Counted from the first letter of the stretch, positions 1 to 8,478 are shown. The stretch is 16,990 nt of DNA from CAG-103 sp045112425 (GCA_045112425.1 JBGUHV010000086.1:1-16990), one strand, 5' to 3'. Notes: generated by a model from the sequence alone, not told the origin. Numbers and translations are program-made.

Positions 1-1488
1 CTCGAGGAGACGATCGAGGACGGCGTCGTCGAGGAAGAGGACGAGGAAGGAAACCCCGTCAAAACCCGCAAATATACCGACAAGGAGATCGAGGAACTGC
101 GCACGGACGCCATGTTCCGCCAGTGGCGAAACAAGGCCCTGTCCGACACCTACGAGCCCGGCTCCACGTTCAAGATCATCACGCTCGCCATGGCGCTCGA
201 GGAGGGCGTCGTGAGCGAGGATACGCATTTCTTCTGCGGCGGCAGCACCGAGGTGCTCGGCCGCACCACGCCGCTCAACTGCTGGCGCACCGCCGGCCAC
301 GGCGATCAGACGCTCACGCAGGCTGTGCAGCATTCCTGCAACGTGGCCTTCGTCGATATCGGCCAGCGCGTCGGCGCGAAGACCTTCTACCGCTACTGCG
401 ACGCGTTCGGCTTCCTCAACCTCACGCAGGACGCCGACGCCACGCTCACCGCGCGCACAGGCGTCGACCTCGCGGGCGAGAGCGGCAGCATCTGGTGGAG
501 TCAGAACACGTTTTATAACCCCGAGAACCTCTCGCAGCTCGCCTCCGCCTCCTTCGGCCAGACCTTCACGGTCACGCCGCTGCAGATGGTCACGGCCATC
601 AGCGCCTGCGTCAACGGCGGCTATCTCATGAAGCCGTATATCGTGCAGGAGATCACGGACGCCTCCGGGCGCATCGTTGCCTCCAACGAGCCCACCGTCG
701 TGCGTCAGGTCGTCAGCGAGGAGACCAGCGCCGAGGTGCGCAAGATTCTCGAGCAGGTCGTCGGTGATCCGGTGGACGGCACGGGCCACAACGCCTACGT
801 CGCGGGCTACCGCATCGGCGGCAAGACCGGCACCAGCGAAAAGGTTGCGCAGGACGCCGCCGGCGGCCCGAAGGAATATATCGTCTCCTTCGCGGGCGTC
901 GCTCCGGCGGACGATCCGCGCCTTGTGATTCTCGTCCTGCTCGATACGCCGAGCAGCGAGACCGGCATGTACATCTCCGGCGGCCAGATGGGCGCGCCGA
1001 CCGTCGGCAAAATGTTTGCCGATATCCTCCCGTATCTCGGCGTGGAGCCGCAGTATACGGCGGCGGAGAAGCTCTATATGGATCAGGTTGTGCCGAACAT
1101 CACCGGCATGACGCTCGAGGAGGCCATGAACCTTTTGGAGCAGCGCGGCTTCACTGCCCGCGTGCTCGGCGAGGGCGGGCGCGTCACGCGCCAGATTCCC
1201 GGCACCGGCGCCACCATCGCAACCGGCAGCAGCATCCTGCTCTACACGGACGCGGAGCCCTCCGAGGAGCTCGAGGTCATGCCCGATCTGTCGTATCTCA
1301 CCTATCGCGACGCGCGCGACGTGCTCGCTGCCATGGGGCTCTATGTCTCCACCGGCAGCTCCGTCACGAGCCCGGAGACGCAGAGCGTCCTCTCCCAGAG
1401 CATCCCCGAGGGCACCGAGGTGGAGCACGGCACGGTCGTCAAGGTCACGCTCGTCACGACCGACAACAGCATGCTCGGTCAATATTAA
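1..1488 (+). CDS. ftsI/spoVD: Class B penicillin-binding protein with PASTA domains (FtsI/SpoVD type), 5' truncated
   Basis: This is the transpeptidase that cross-links septal or spore-cortex peptidoglycan at the outer face of the membrane. The frame is open from base 1 and 495 residues are visible; the membrane anchor and most of the N-terminal pedestal domain lie outside the window. Catalytic motifs are in the expected order: SxxK as S55-T-F-K58 (preceded by DTYEPG), SxN as S112-C-N114, and KTG at 275-277. Two PASTA-like segments follow at about 363-417 and 426-485. The first visible residues form a very acidic stretch before the SxxK motif. The stop lies 37 bases before the murE start, so the two genes are probably co-transcribed. 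Family is certain. Division FtsI/PBP2B versus sporulation SpoVD cannot be decided here: two PASTA segments resemble PBP2B, while the neighbourhood suits either. Confidence 0.95.
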   Translation, partial: LEETIEDGVVEEEDEEGNPVKTRKYTDKEIEELRTDAMFRQWRNKALSDTYEPGSTFKIITLAMALEEGVVSEDTHFFCGGSTEVLGRTTPLNCWRTAGHGDQTLTQAVQHSCNVAFVDIGQRVGAKTFYRYCDAFGFLNLTQDADATLTARTGVDLAGESGSIWWSQNTFYNPENLSQLASASFGQTFTVTPLQMVTAISACVNGGYLMKPYIVQEITDASGRIVASNEPTVVRQVVSEETSAEVRKILEQVVGDPVDGTGHNAYVAGYRIGGKTGTSEKVAQDAAGGPKEYIVSFAGVAPADDPRLVILVLLDTPSSETGMYISGGQMGAPTVGKMFADILPYLGVEPQYTAAEKLYMDQVVPNITGMTLEEAMNLLEQRGFTARVLGEGGRVTRQIPGTGATIATGSSILLYTDAEPSEELEVMPDLSYLTYRDARDVLAAMGLYVSTGSSVTSPETQSVLSQSIPEGTEVEHGTVVKVTLVTTDNSMLGQY

Positions 1489-1511
1489 AGAAGAAAGAAT
1501 TCACCAAAGAC

Positions 1512-1517
1512 AGGAGG
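1512..1517 (+). promoter_or_regulatory. Shine-Dalgarno site that fixes the murE start
   Basis: AGGAGG sits 8 bases before a CTG codon at 1526. No ATG, GTG or TTG lies at a usable distance in the murE frame. The site therefore supports CTG as the start. Confidence 0.8.
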
Positions 1518-1525
1518 AAACCCGC

Positions 1526-2986
1526 CTGAAGCTCAAAGACCTCCTCTGTGAGACTGAGGTGCTCTCGAGCACCGCGGACCCGGATCTGGAGATTCGGGGC
1601 GTCAGCTTCAATTCCCGCACGACGCAGCCCGGCGACCTGTTCGTCGCCGTCAAGGGCTATGAGTCCGACGGGCACCGCTTCATCCCCATGGCGCTCGAAA
1701 AAGGCGCCGTTGCCGTCCTCTGCGAGGACGTGCCGGAAGGGGAGGGGCCTTATATTCAGACGAAGGACAGCCGCCTCGCGCTGGCCGAGGTCAGCTGCGT
1801 CTGGTTCGGCCATCCCTCGCGGGAGATGACCATGATCGGCGTCACCGGCACGAACGGCAAGACCACCGTCACGACGCTTCTCAAGCATGTGCTCGAGCAG
1901 ACGCTCGGCGCGAAGGTCGGTCTCATCGGCACAAACGCCAACCTCATCGGCGACGAGGTGCTCCATACCGACCGCACCACGCCCGACGCATATTCCCTGC
2001 AGGAGCTGCTGCGCCGCATGGCGGACGCCGGCTGCACCCACGTCGTCATGGAGGTCTCCTCCCACGCGCTCTATCTCGACCGCGTGGCGGGCATTCGCTA
2101 TGCCGTCGGCGTGTTCACGAACCTCACGCAGGATCATCTCGATTTCCACAAGACCATGGAGGCCTATGCCGAGGCCAAGTCCATCCTCTTCCGGCACTGC
2201 GATCAGGGCGTCATGAATCTCGACGATGCGTGGACGCCGTTTCTGCGCGAGCGCGCCGCGTGTGAGGTGAAGACCGTCTCCACGCAGGACAATCACGCCG
2301 ATTTCGTCGCCAAGGACGTCCGCCTCACGGCGGAGGGCGTGCGCTTCATGCTCGTGTCCGACGCGGGGCTGCACCGCGTCACGCTCGGCATTCCCGGCCT
2401 GTTCTCGGTGTATAATGCACTGAGCGTGCTCGCAGCGGCTGCCGCCGTCGGCGTGCCGGTCGAGGACTGCGCCGCTGCGCTCGCCACGGCGCAGAGCGTC
2501 AAGGGCCGCGCCGAGCTCGTGCCCACGGACGGCGATTATTCCATCCTGATTGACTACGCCGTCACGCCGGACGCCGTGGAGAACATTCTCAACACCGTCC
2601 GCGCCTTCACGAAGGGCAGGCTCGTCTTCCTCTTCGGCTGCGGCGGCGACCGCGACCGGCTCAAGCGCCCGATCATGGGCCGCATCGCCGGCGAGAAGGC
2701 GGATTTCGTCATCGTCACGAGCGACAATCCCCGCACTGAGGATCCGATGGCAATCATCAATGAGATCCTCCCCGGACTCAAGAAAACGCACACGTCCTAT
2801 GTTGTGAAGCCCGACCGGCGCGATGCGATCCGCTACGCCGTCGAAAACCACCGCCCCGGCGATGTGATCATCCTCTGCGGCAAGGGCCATGAGGATTATC
2901 AGATCATCGGCCATGAAAAAATCCACATGGATGAACGCGAGATTGTCGCGGAGATCCTGGCAAAGAGGAAGGAACAGCAGAAATGA
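1526..2986 (+). CDS. murE: UDP-N-acetylmuramoyl-L-alanyl-D-glutamate--2,6-diaminopimelate ligase
   Basis: MurE is the cytoplasmic ATP-dependent ligase that adds the third amino acid to the UDP-MurNAc peptide. From the CTG at 1526 the protein has 486 residues, the usual family length, and begins (M)KLKDLL, a typical MurE N-terminus. The ATP-binding loop GTNGKTT is at 108-114. The DNPR motif at 400-403, within SDNPRTEDP, is the known signature for meso-diaminopimelate rather than lysine. The start is chosen from the AGGAGG 8 bases upstream. The next in-frame candidate, GTG at 1559, has no Shine-Dalgarno site and would remove the conserved first helix; the first in-frame ATG is far inside, at 1688. 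The 3' end overlaps mraY by four bases (ATGA), which implies translational coupling. Confidence 0.96.
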   Translation: MKLKDLLCETEVLSSTADPDLEIRGVSFNSRTTQPGDLFVAVKGYESDGHRFIPMALEKGAVAVLCEDVPEGEGPYIQTKDSRLALAEVSCVWFGHPSREMTMIGVTGTNGKTTVTTLLKHVLEQTLGAKVGLIGTNANLIGDEVLHTDRTTPDAYSLQELLRRMADAGCTHVVMEVSSHALYLDRVAGIRYAVGVFTNLTQDHLDFHKTMEAYAEAKSILFRHCDQGVMNLDDAWTPFLRERAACEVKTVSTQDNHADFVAKDVRLTAEGVRFMLVSDAGLHRVTLGIPGLFSVYNALSVLAAAAAVGVPVEDCAAALATAQSVKGRAELVPTDGDYSILIDYAVTPDAVENILNTVRAFTKGRLVFLFGCGGDRDRLKRPIMGRIAGEKADFVIVTSDNPRTEDPMAIINEILPGLKKTHTSYVVKPDRRDAIRYAVENHRPGDVIILCGKGHEDYQIIGHEKIHMDEREIVAEILAKRKEQQK

Positions 2987-3990
2987 CCATCAGATTGATT
3001 TTAGCCTTTGTCATCGGCTTTCTCGCGTCGAGCCTGATCGGCGTCTTCCTCGTTCCTTATCTGCGCCGCATCAAGGCGGGCCAGAGCATCCGTGAGGACG
3101 GCCCCAAGTGGCACATGTCCAAATCCGGCACGCCCACGATGGGCGGCATTATGTTCATCGCCGCCGTGGCCATCGTCTGCCTCACGGTGGGCTTCCACTC
3201 CATGCTCGAGGGCTATTACGGCCACATGTTCTGCCTCGTCTTCGCGCTGGTCTTCGGCGCCATCGGCTTTCTTGATGACTATGAGAAGCTCAAAAAGAAA
3301 CAGAATCTCGGCCTGCGCGCGTGGCAGAAGTTCCTCCTGCAGCTCATCGCCGCCATGGTGTTCATCTACCTCATGCGCTCCTTCGGGTATGTCACGAGCG
3401 ATGTGTATGTTCCGTTCTTCAACGTCTCGTTCCACCTCGGCGACGTGCTCTATACGATTCTCGCCGCCTTCGTCATCACCGGCACGGTCAACGCCGTGAA
3501 CCTCACCGACGGCATCGACGGCCTCGCCGCCGGCACGAGCATCCCCGTGTGCATCTTCTTCGTCGCCGTCACGTTCCTGTGGCAGCGCGGGGATATCTCC
3601 GTCGGCGTCTTCGCCTCGGGTCTCGCGGGCGGTCTGCTGGGCTTCCTGCTCTATAATTTCAACCCCGCCAGGATCTTCATGGGCGACACCGGCTCGCTCT
3701 TCCTCGGCGGCGCCATCGCCGCTATGGCCTTCGCCTACGACATGCCGCTCATCCTCGTCACGCTCGGCGTCATGTACATCATTGAAACCCTCTCCGACAT
3801 CATTCAGGTCGGCTATTTCAAGCTCACGCACGGAAAGCGCGTGTTCAAGATGGCGCCGTTCCACCACCATCTCGAGATCGGCGGCTGGCTCGGCAAGATG
3901 TGGAAGGAGAAGGAGATCTTCGCCCTCTTCGTCTCGGTCACGATCATTTTCGGCGTCATCAGCTTCATCGGTGTCTATCATCGCTTTTGA
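2983..3990 (+). CDS. mraY: Phospho-N-acetylmuramoyl-pentapeptide-transferase
   Basis: MraY transfers phospho-MurNAc-pentapeptide from UDP to undecaprenyl phosphate, giving lipid I at the cytoplasmic membrane. The 335-residue protein is polytopic and of normal length. Family motifs are visible: DDY at 98-100, NLTDGIDGL at 173-181, MGDTGSL at 233-239 and the HHH triplet at 294-296 in PFHHHLE. These carry the conserved acidic and histidine residues needed for Mg2+ binding and catalysis. The start codon overlaps the murE stop as ATGA. ftsW follows after 18 bases. In several other bacteria murF precedes and murD follows mraY; neither is here. Confidence 0.97.
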   Translation: MTIRLILAFVIGFLASSLIGVFLVPYLRRIKAGQSIREDGPKWHMSKSGTPTMGGIMFIAAVAIVCLTVGFHSMLEGYYGHMFCLVFALVFGAIGFLDDYEKLKKKQNLGLRAWQKFLLQLIAAMVFIYLMRSFGYVTSDVYVPFFNVSFHLGDVLYTILAAFVITGTVNAVNLTDGIDGLAAGTSIPVCIFFVAVTFLWQRGDISVGVFASGLAGGLLGFLLYNFNPARIFMGDTGSLFLGGAIAAMAFAYDMPLILVTLGVMYIIETLSDIIQVGYFKLTHGKRVFKMAPFHHHLEIGGWLGKMWKEKEIFALFVSVTIIFGVISFIGVYHRF

Positions 3991-4008
3991 GTTTTAGAAA
4001 GGATCAAC

Positions 4009-5205
4009 ATGCCTACGAGAAAACGCTCCTCCGGCTCCTTCGGGATGCAGCTGAAAAATCTCATACCCGGCTGGCAGGCAGCGTCGAAACTGCGCGGCGG
4101 CTTTGATATCACGCTGCTCGCGCTCGTGCTGATCCTCCTGAGCCTCGGCCTGCTGATGGTGCTCTCCTCGAGCTATCCGCGCGCCTATTCGCAGGCGCTC
4201 GCCTCCGAGAGCGGCAGCCCCCTGGACTATTTCAACCACCAGCTCATGTTCGCCATCGCCGGCGTTGTCATCATGTACGCCGCGTCGTGGGTTCCCATGT
4301 CGTTCTACCGGCAGTCCAGCCGCCTGGTCTATGGCATTGCGGCCTTCATGCTCCTGCTCGTGCTCATCATGGGCACGGCGGAGAACAACGCCCGCCGCTG
4401 GATTGTGCTCGGGCCGCTCTCGTTCCAGCCCTCAGAGATTACGAAGCTCGCAATTATCCTCGTCTTCGCCGATCTGATTGCGAAGTACCGCGCCCGCATG
4501 GAGACGATCCAGTTCGGCGTCGTGCCGTTTGCCATCGCGCTCGGCATCCCGATTGTGCTGCTCTTTTTCGAGCCGCACATCTCCTGCATTCTGATCATCT
4601 CCCTCATCGGCCTCACGATGATGGTCATCGGCGGCATGCCGAGAAAGTATTTCTTCATCGGCCTCGCGGCGGTCGCCGCACTCGGCACGCTGGCGTTCTT
4701 CGTCTCCACACATGTGCATGTCCGCATTCTCGCGTGGCTCTTCCCCTCGCAGTATGCCGATGACGACATCACCTATCAGGTGCGCGAATCGCTCATGGCC
4801 ATCGGCTCCGGCGGCCTCACCGGCCTCGGGCCGGGGGAGGGGCGGCAGAAATATCTCTATCTGCCCGAGAGCCACAATGACTATATCTTCTCCATCGTCT
4901 GCGAGGAGCTCGGCCTCATCGGCGCGGCGGCGATCATCCTGCTGCTCGCGCTCATGCTCCTGCGCTGCACGCAGATCACGCTCCACACGCAGGATCGCTT
5001 CAGCTTCCTCGTCGCTGCCGGCATCACGGCGCATTTTGGCCTGCAGACGATTTTGAACATCGCCGTCGTCACCAATTCTCTGCCCTGCACGGGCGTGTCG
5101 CTGCCGTTTTTCAGCTATGGCGGCACGGCGCTCTTAATGCAGCTGCTGGAGATGGGCATTCTGCTCAGCATCTCGCGCGAGGCGCCCTTGAGCCGCGCGG
5201 GGTAG
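4009..5205 (+). CDS. ftsW: SEDS-family peptidoglycan glycosyltransferase FtsW/SpoVE
   Basis: This polytopic membrane protein polymerises lipid II into glycan strands at the septum, together with a class B PBP such as the one at the window start. It has 398 residues. SEDS signatures are visible: ARRWI at 128-132, PSEITKLA at 141-148, the large extracytoplasmic loop ending in PESHNDYIFSIVCEELG at 286-302, and PFFSYGGTALL at 366-376. The Asp of HNDYIF (D291) aligns with the catalytic acidic residue described for FtsW and RodA. The ATG at 4009 has AGAAAGGA just upstream; an in-frame ATG at 4045 is possible but less well placed. murG begins 13 bases after the stop. Sequence alone does not separate FtsW from the sporulation paralogue SpoVE, or fully exclude RodA, but the dcw position favours FtsW/SpoVE. 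Confidence 0.94.
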   Translation: MPTRKRSSGSFGMQLKNLIPGWQAASKLRGGFDITLLALVLILLSLGLLMVLSSSYPRAYSQALASESGSPLDYFNHQLMFAIAGVVIMYAASWVPMSFYRQSSRLVYGIAAFMLLLVLIMGTAENNARRWIVLGPLSFQPSEITKLAIILVFADLIAKYRARMETIQFGVVPFAIALGIPIVLLFFEPHISCILIISLIGLTMMVIGGMPRKYFFIGLAAVAALGTLAFFVSTHVHVRILAWLFPSQYADDDITYQVRESLMAIGSGGLTGLGPGEGRQKYLYLPESHNDYIFSIVCEELGLIGAAAIILLLALMLLRCTQITLHTQDRFSFLVAAGITAHFGLQTILNIAVVTNSLPCTGVSLPFFSYGGTALLMQLLEMGILLSISREAPLSRAG

Positions 5206-5218
5206 AAAGGTTATCGCT

Positions 5219-6349
5219 ATGAAAGTCTTGTTCGCCTGCGGCGGAACCGCAGGACATATCAATCCCGCCATCGCCGTGGCGCAGCGCCTGCAGGCGCTCG
5301 ATCCGAAGACCGAGGTGCTCTTCGTCGGCACGCCCGACCGCATGGAGGCCGAGCTCGTGCCGCGCGCGGGCTATGCGTTTCGCTCCGTCACGGTCTCGAG
5401 CTTTTCCCGCAGCCTGAACGCCGCGGGCATCCGGCACAATCTCGCGGCGGCGAAAAATGCGCTGACCTCCACGAAGGAGGCCAAGCAGATCGTCCGCGAA
5501 TTTCAGCCTGATATCGCCGTCGGCACCGGCGGCTACGTCTGCTATCCGGTTTTGAAGGCGGCGGCGCAGCTGAACGTACCCACGCTCGTGCACGAATCCA
5601 ACGCCGTGCCCGGCCTCACGACGAAGATGCTCCTGCCGGACGTCGACCGCATTCTCGTCGGCTTCGAGGAGAGCCGGAGGCATTACGGCGACCCCTCCCG
5701 CGTATTCGTCACGGGCACGCCCGTGCGCACCGGCTTTTCCGACTGCACGAAGGCGGAGGCAAAGCAGAAGCTCGGCCTTCCGGCCGATCAGCCGCTTGTC
5801 GTCTCGCTCTGGGGCTCGCTCGGCGCGCGCATCATGAACGAGAAGATCACCGAGATGATCTGCCTCGCCGGCAGAGATCCCGGCTTCCGCCTCATCCATT
5901 CCGCCGGCAAGTCCGGCTATGACGCTGTTGCCAAAAAGCTGCAGGAGACCTGCTCATTCGATCTCGCGGCCTGCGGCTATGACGTCCGCCCCTATATCTA
6001 TGATATGCCGCTCGTCATGGCGGCGGCGGATCTCGTCATGTGCCGCGCCGGCGCCTCCACGCTCGCGGAGCTCACCTATCTCGGCAAGCCCGCCATTCTG
6101 GTGCCGAGCCCCTATGTCACGAACAATCATCAGGAGAAAAACGCCCGCGTGCTCGAGCATGCCGGCGGCGCAAGGGTGCTGCTCGAGCCGGAACTCACCG
6201 GCCGGGATCTGCTCGATGCGATCCGCGCCCTCCTCGCCGATCCCTCGGCTCTGGACAGCATGGCCGACCATATGAAGGCCTGCGGCGTGCCCGATGCGAC
6301 CGAGCGCATTGCCGATATGGTTCTGGAAATGATTCGGAGCTACGAATGA
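5219..6349 (+). CDS. murG: UDP-N-acetylglucosamine--lipid I N-acetylglucosaminyltransferase
   Basis: MurG is a GT-B, membrane-associated enzyme that adds GlcNAc to lipid I to form lipid II on the inner face of the membrane. The 376-residue protein is of normal length. It starts with the glycine-rich loop GGTAGHINPA (8-17, with H13) and has HESNAVPG at 125-132 and a second glycine loop GSLGAR at 199-204. The donor-binding block is CRAGASTLAEL at 276-286, followed by NNHQEKNA at 302-309. The start ATG has AGAAAGG 8 bases upstream, immediately after the ftsW stop. A terminator-like hairpin lies just after its stop, before murA. Confidence 0.97.
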   Translation: MKVLFACGGTAGHINPAIAVAQRLQALDPKTEVLFVGTPDRMEAELVPRAGYAFRSVTVSSFSRSLNAAGIRHNLAAAKNALTSTKEAKQIVREFQPDIAVGTGGYVCYPVLKAAAQLNVPTLVHESNAVPGLTTKMLLPDVDRILVGFEESRRHYGDPSRVFVTGTPVRTGFSDCTKAEAKQKLGLPADQPLVVSLWGSLGARIMNEKITEMICLAGRDPGFRLIHSAGKSGYDAVAKKLQETCSFDLAACGYDVRPYIYDMPLVMAAADLVMCRAGASTLAELTYLGKPAILVPSPYVTNNHQEKNARVLEHAGGARVLLEPELTGRDLLDAIRALLADPSALDSMADHMKACGVPDATERIADMVLEMIRSYE

Positions 6350-6361
6350 ACCGAAGAAACC

Positions 6362-6408
6362 TCCCTCCGCATAATATGAATTGATTTTCATGATGCGGAG
6401 GGATTTTT
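6362..6408 (+). terminator. Terminator-like hairpin whose 3' arm carries the murA ribosome-binding site
   Basis: TCCCTCCGCAT at 6362-6372 pairs perfectly with ATGCGGAGGGA at 6393-6403 (11 bp). Above it, ATGAA (6376-6380) pairs with TTCAT (6387-6391) around a 6-base loop, and five T residues follow at 6404-6408. This is the form of an intrinsic terminator. The GGAGGG of the 3' arm (6397-6402) is also the only good Shine-Dalgarno site for the murA ATG at 6409. The element could end transcription, block murA translation, or both; which one is not decidable from sequence. Confidence 0.7.
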
Positions 6409-7671
6409 ATGACGATCTGGCGTGTGACGGGCGGGCGAAGGCTGTCGGGAGAGCTCGCGGTGCAGGGGTCGAAAAACGCGGTTCTGCCCATTCTGGCGGC
6501 GTCCATCCTCGCCCCGTGCGAGACGCTGCTCACCGGCGTGCCGGATCTGAGGGATGTGCGCATCACGCTGCGCATTCTGCGCCATCTCGGCTGCGCCGTC
6601 ACGCGCGAGGGCGATCACATTTGGATCGACTCCCGCCCGATGAGCGCGTGCGAAATTCCGCACAGCCTCATGCGCGAGCTCAGATCGAGCGTCATCTTCC
6701 TCGGCGCGATTCTGGCCCGCTGCGGGCAGGCGCGGCTGAGCCTGCCCGGCGGGTGCGAGCTCGGGCCGCGCCCGGTCGATCTGCATCTGGAGGCGCTGCG
6801 CGCGCTCGGCGCCGAAGTCACCGAGCAGGGAGGAGACATCGTCTGCCGCGGCTCTGATCTGCGCGGCGCGCGCGTCATTCTCCCGATCCCCAGCGTCGGC
6901 GCCACGGAAAACGCCATGCTCGCCGCCTGCGCCGCCCGGGGCGTCACGGTCATCTCCAACGCCGCGCGCGAGCCGGAGATTGTCGACCTGCAGAAGTATC
7001 TCCGCGCCCTCGGCGCGCAGATTTCCGGCGCCGGCAGCGCGGAGATCCGCGTGGAGGGGTTCTCTCCCGCTCCGTTTGTGCGCCATGTGATTCTGCCGGA
7101 TCGGATCGCCGCGGCCACGCTTTTGTGCGCCTGCGCCGCCGCCGGCGGGGATATTACGCTCACAAATGTGTATCCTTCTCATTTTTTAACGGTTCTGGAC
7201 TCGCTTTCTGAAGCAGGATGTGATATAATAACAAAATCAGGCACGGTGACGCTCCGATCCGACGGGCGTCTCATCGCGCCGAGACCCATCGTCACGCGGC
7301 CTTATCCCGGCTTTCCGACGGATGCGCAGCCGCCGCTCATGGCCGCCTGTCTCAAGGCGCGGGGCACGACGGTGTTCACCGAGACGATCTTTTCCAACCG
7401 CTACCGCCACGCGCTGGAGCTGCGCCGCCTCGGCGCGGATGTGAGCATTGAAGGCCGCGTCGCCTTCATCTCCGGCGTCGAGAAGCTCACGGCAGCCCCG
7501 CTCACGGCGGGGGATCTGCGGGGCGGCGCCGCCATGATCGTCGCAGCCCTCGCCGCCGAAGGGGAGACCGAGATCTTCGACGAGGAGCACATCTCCCGCG
7601 GCTATGACCGTTTGGATCAACAGCTCGCCTCGCTCGGCGCGTCGATTTCCTGCAGTCATGCATCAAACTGA
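6409..7671 (+). CDS. murA: UDP-N-acetylglucosamine 1-carboxyvinyltransferase
   Basis: MurA transfers enolpyruvate from PEP to UDP-GlcNAc, the first committed step of peptidoglycan synthesis, in the cytoplasm. At 420 residues it is of family length and co-linear with the E. coli enzyme: K22 and N23 in GSKNAVLPIL, the PEP-reactive cysteine at C116 in PGGCELGPRPVD (so the fosfomycin-sensitive Cys form), D231 in LPDRIAA, D305 in PTDAQPP, and R397 in ISRGYD. The ATG at 6409 has GGAGGG 6 bases upstream, but that site is buried in a hairpin. Bases 7160-7245 are unusually AT-rich for this genome and hold a likely promoter. Many Bacillota carry two MurA copies; whether this is the main one is unknown. 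Confidence 0.96.
   Translation: MTIWRVTGGRRLSGELAVQGSKNAVLPILAASILAPCETLLTGVPDLRDVRITLRILRHLGCAVTREGDHIWIDSRPMSACEIPHSLMRELRSSVIFLGAILARCGQARLSLPGGCELGPRPVDLHLEALRALGAEVTEQGGDIVCRGSDLRGARVILPIPSVGATENAMLAACAARGVTVISNAAREPEIVDLQKYLRALGAQISGAGSAEIRVEGFSPAPFVRHVILPDRIAAATLLCACAAAGGDITLTNVYPSHFLTVLDSLSEAGCDIITKSGTVTLRSDGRLIAPRPIVTRPYPGFPTDAQPPLMAACLKARGTTVFTETIFSNRYRHALELRRLGADVSIEGRVAFISGVEKLTAAPLTAGDLRGGAAMIVAALAAEGETEIFDEEHISRGYDRLDQQLASLGASISCSHASN
7221..7229 (+). promoter_or_regulatory. Probable extended -10 promoter inside murA, upstream of ftsQ-ftsZ
   Basis: TGATATAAT gives a perfect TATAAT (7224-7229) with the TGn extension, in an AT-rich island within a GC-rich gene. The murA codons here include two consecutive ATA isoleucine codons (7225-7230), whereas isoleucine is almost always ATC or ATT nearby. 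That suggests the DNA is kept for a non-coding reason. No good -35 hexamer is visible at 16-18 bases. Transcription would start near 7236 and run into ftsQ and ftsZ. Confidence 0.5.
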
Positions 7672-7689
7672 ACCGGATTGGAGACCAAT

Positions 7690-8442
7690 ATGAAAACAGC
7701 CTCAAAGGGAACCAAAGAGATGGAATTTCGCCGAAGGCACGGCGGGCTCTGGATCTTCCTCGGCGTCATTGTTCTGATTCTGCTGGCCATGAGCATCTTC
7801 TTCACGGTCACGGACATCGCCGTCGAGGGCAACGCCCGCTATACGGACGAGGAGATCATCCTCGCCTCCGGGCTCGAAAAGGGCGAGAACCTCTTTTTCA
7901 TCAACCGCTACGACGCGGCGAGCCGCATCTTCAAAAAGCTCCCCTATATCAACGACGTCATGGTCACGCGCGAGCTGCCGAGCCGCGTCGTCATCTCCGT
8001 CACGGAGAGCAGCGCCATGGGCTACGTCACGCTCGAGGATGAATACTGGGTCATCGACCAGAACTGCAAGCTCCTCAAGAAAATCGACCAGACCGAGCTC
8101 AAGAGTCTCATCCGCATCGACGGGCTTGTGCCCGTGGAGCCGGAGGAGGGCACGATCATGACCGTCGAGGAGGCCGACGGCGCGAAGCTGCGCTTCCTCT
8201 CGGAGATGCTCAATCAGCTGCTCAAGCGCGGCATGTGGACGGACGTGTCCATCATCGACATGAGCGACGTGAAGAACCCCGCCTTCGCCTATCTCAGCCG
8301 TTTCACGGTTCGGGTGGGGGAGGACGCGGATCTCGATTATAAATTCGGCCTCCTGCAGAGCGCGGTCGAGCAGCTCGCCGAGCACGACGCCGGCACGCTC
8401 GATCTCTCCATCGACCAGCAGGTGCATTTCAGCCCGGGTTAA
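7690..8442 (+). CDS. ftsQ: Cell division protein FtsQ/DivIB
   Basis: FtsQ/DivIB is a single-pass membrane protein that links division proteins (FtsL, FtsB/DivIC) to the septal synthase. The 250-residue product has a short basic cytoplasmic tail, one membrane helix at about 20-39, then a POTRA domain at about 41-106 (VTDIAVEGNARYTDEEI, ending near LPSRVVISVTE), and a beta-rich extracytoplasmic domain. The ATG at 7690 is preferred because GGAG lies 6 bases upstream at 7680-7683. A TTG at 7678 in the same frame would add four residues but overlaps that Shine-Dalgarno site. The gene sits 18 bases after murA and 34 bases before the upstream ftsZ start codon. Confidence 0.93.
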   Translation: MKTASKGTKEMEFRRRHGGLWIFLGVIVLILLAMSIFFTVTDIAVEGNARYTDEEIILASGLEKGENLFFINRYDAASRIFKKLPYINDVMVTRELPSRVVISVTESSAMGYVTLEDEYWVIDQNCKLLKKIDQTELKSLIRIDGLVPVEPEEGTIMTVEEADGAKLRFLSEMLNQLLKRGMWTDVSIIDMSDVKNPAFAYLSRFTVRVGEDADLDYKFGLLQSAVEQLAEHDAGTLDLSIDQQVHFSPG

Positions 8443-8449
8443 AAAGATA

Positions 8450-8478
8450 TTGACCTTGAAGGGAAAATGATATAAAAT
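8450..8478 (+). promoter_or_regulatory. Probable sigma-A promoter overlapping the upstream ftsZ ATG
   Basis: TTGACC (8450-8455) is followed after exactly 17 bases by TAAAAT (8473-8478); each hexamer matches the consensus at five of six positions. An overlapping TATAAA lies at 8471-8476. The region from ftsQ's stop to about 8495 is strikingly AT-rich for this genome. The ATG at 8477 falls inside the -10 element, so RNA made from this promoter would start near 8485 and could not contain that ATG. Confidence 0.6.

Noticed and set aside
2411..2416. TATAAT inside murE, and another at 3652-3657 inside mraY
   Set aside because: Both encode ordinary Tyr-Asn codons, with no AT-rich context, no proper TGn extension and no -35 element.
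1454..2926. A 490-codon minus-strand frame opposite murE, and similar ones opposite mraY (3001-3981) and ftsZ/YihY (8558-10063, 9700-10932)
   Set aside because: All are antisense shadows of clearly identified genes. Their compositions (His/Asp/Arg/Ala-rich) are not those of real proteins.
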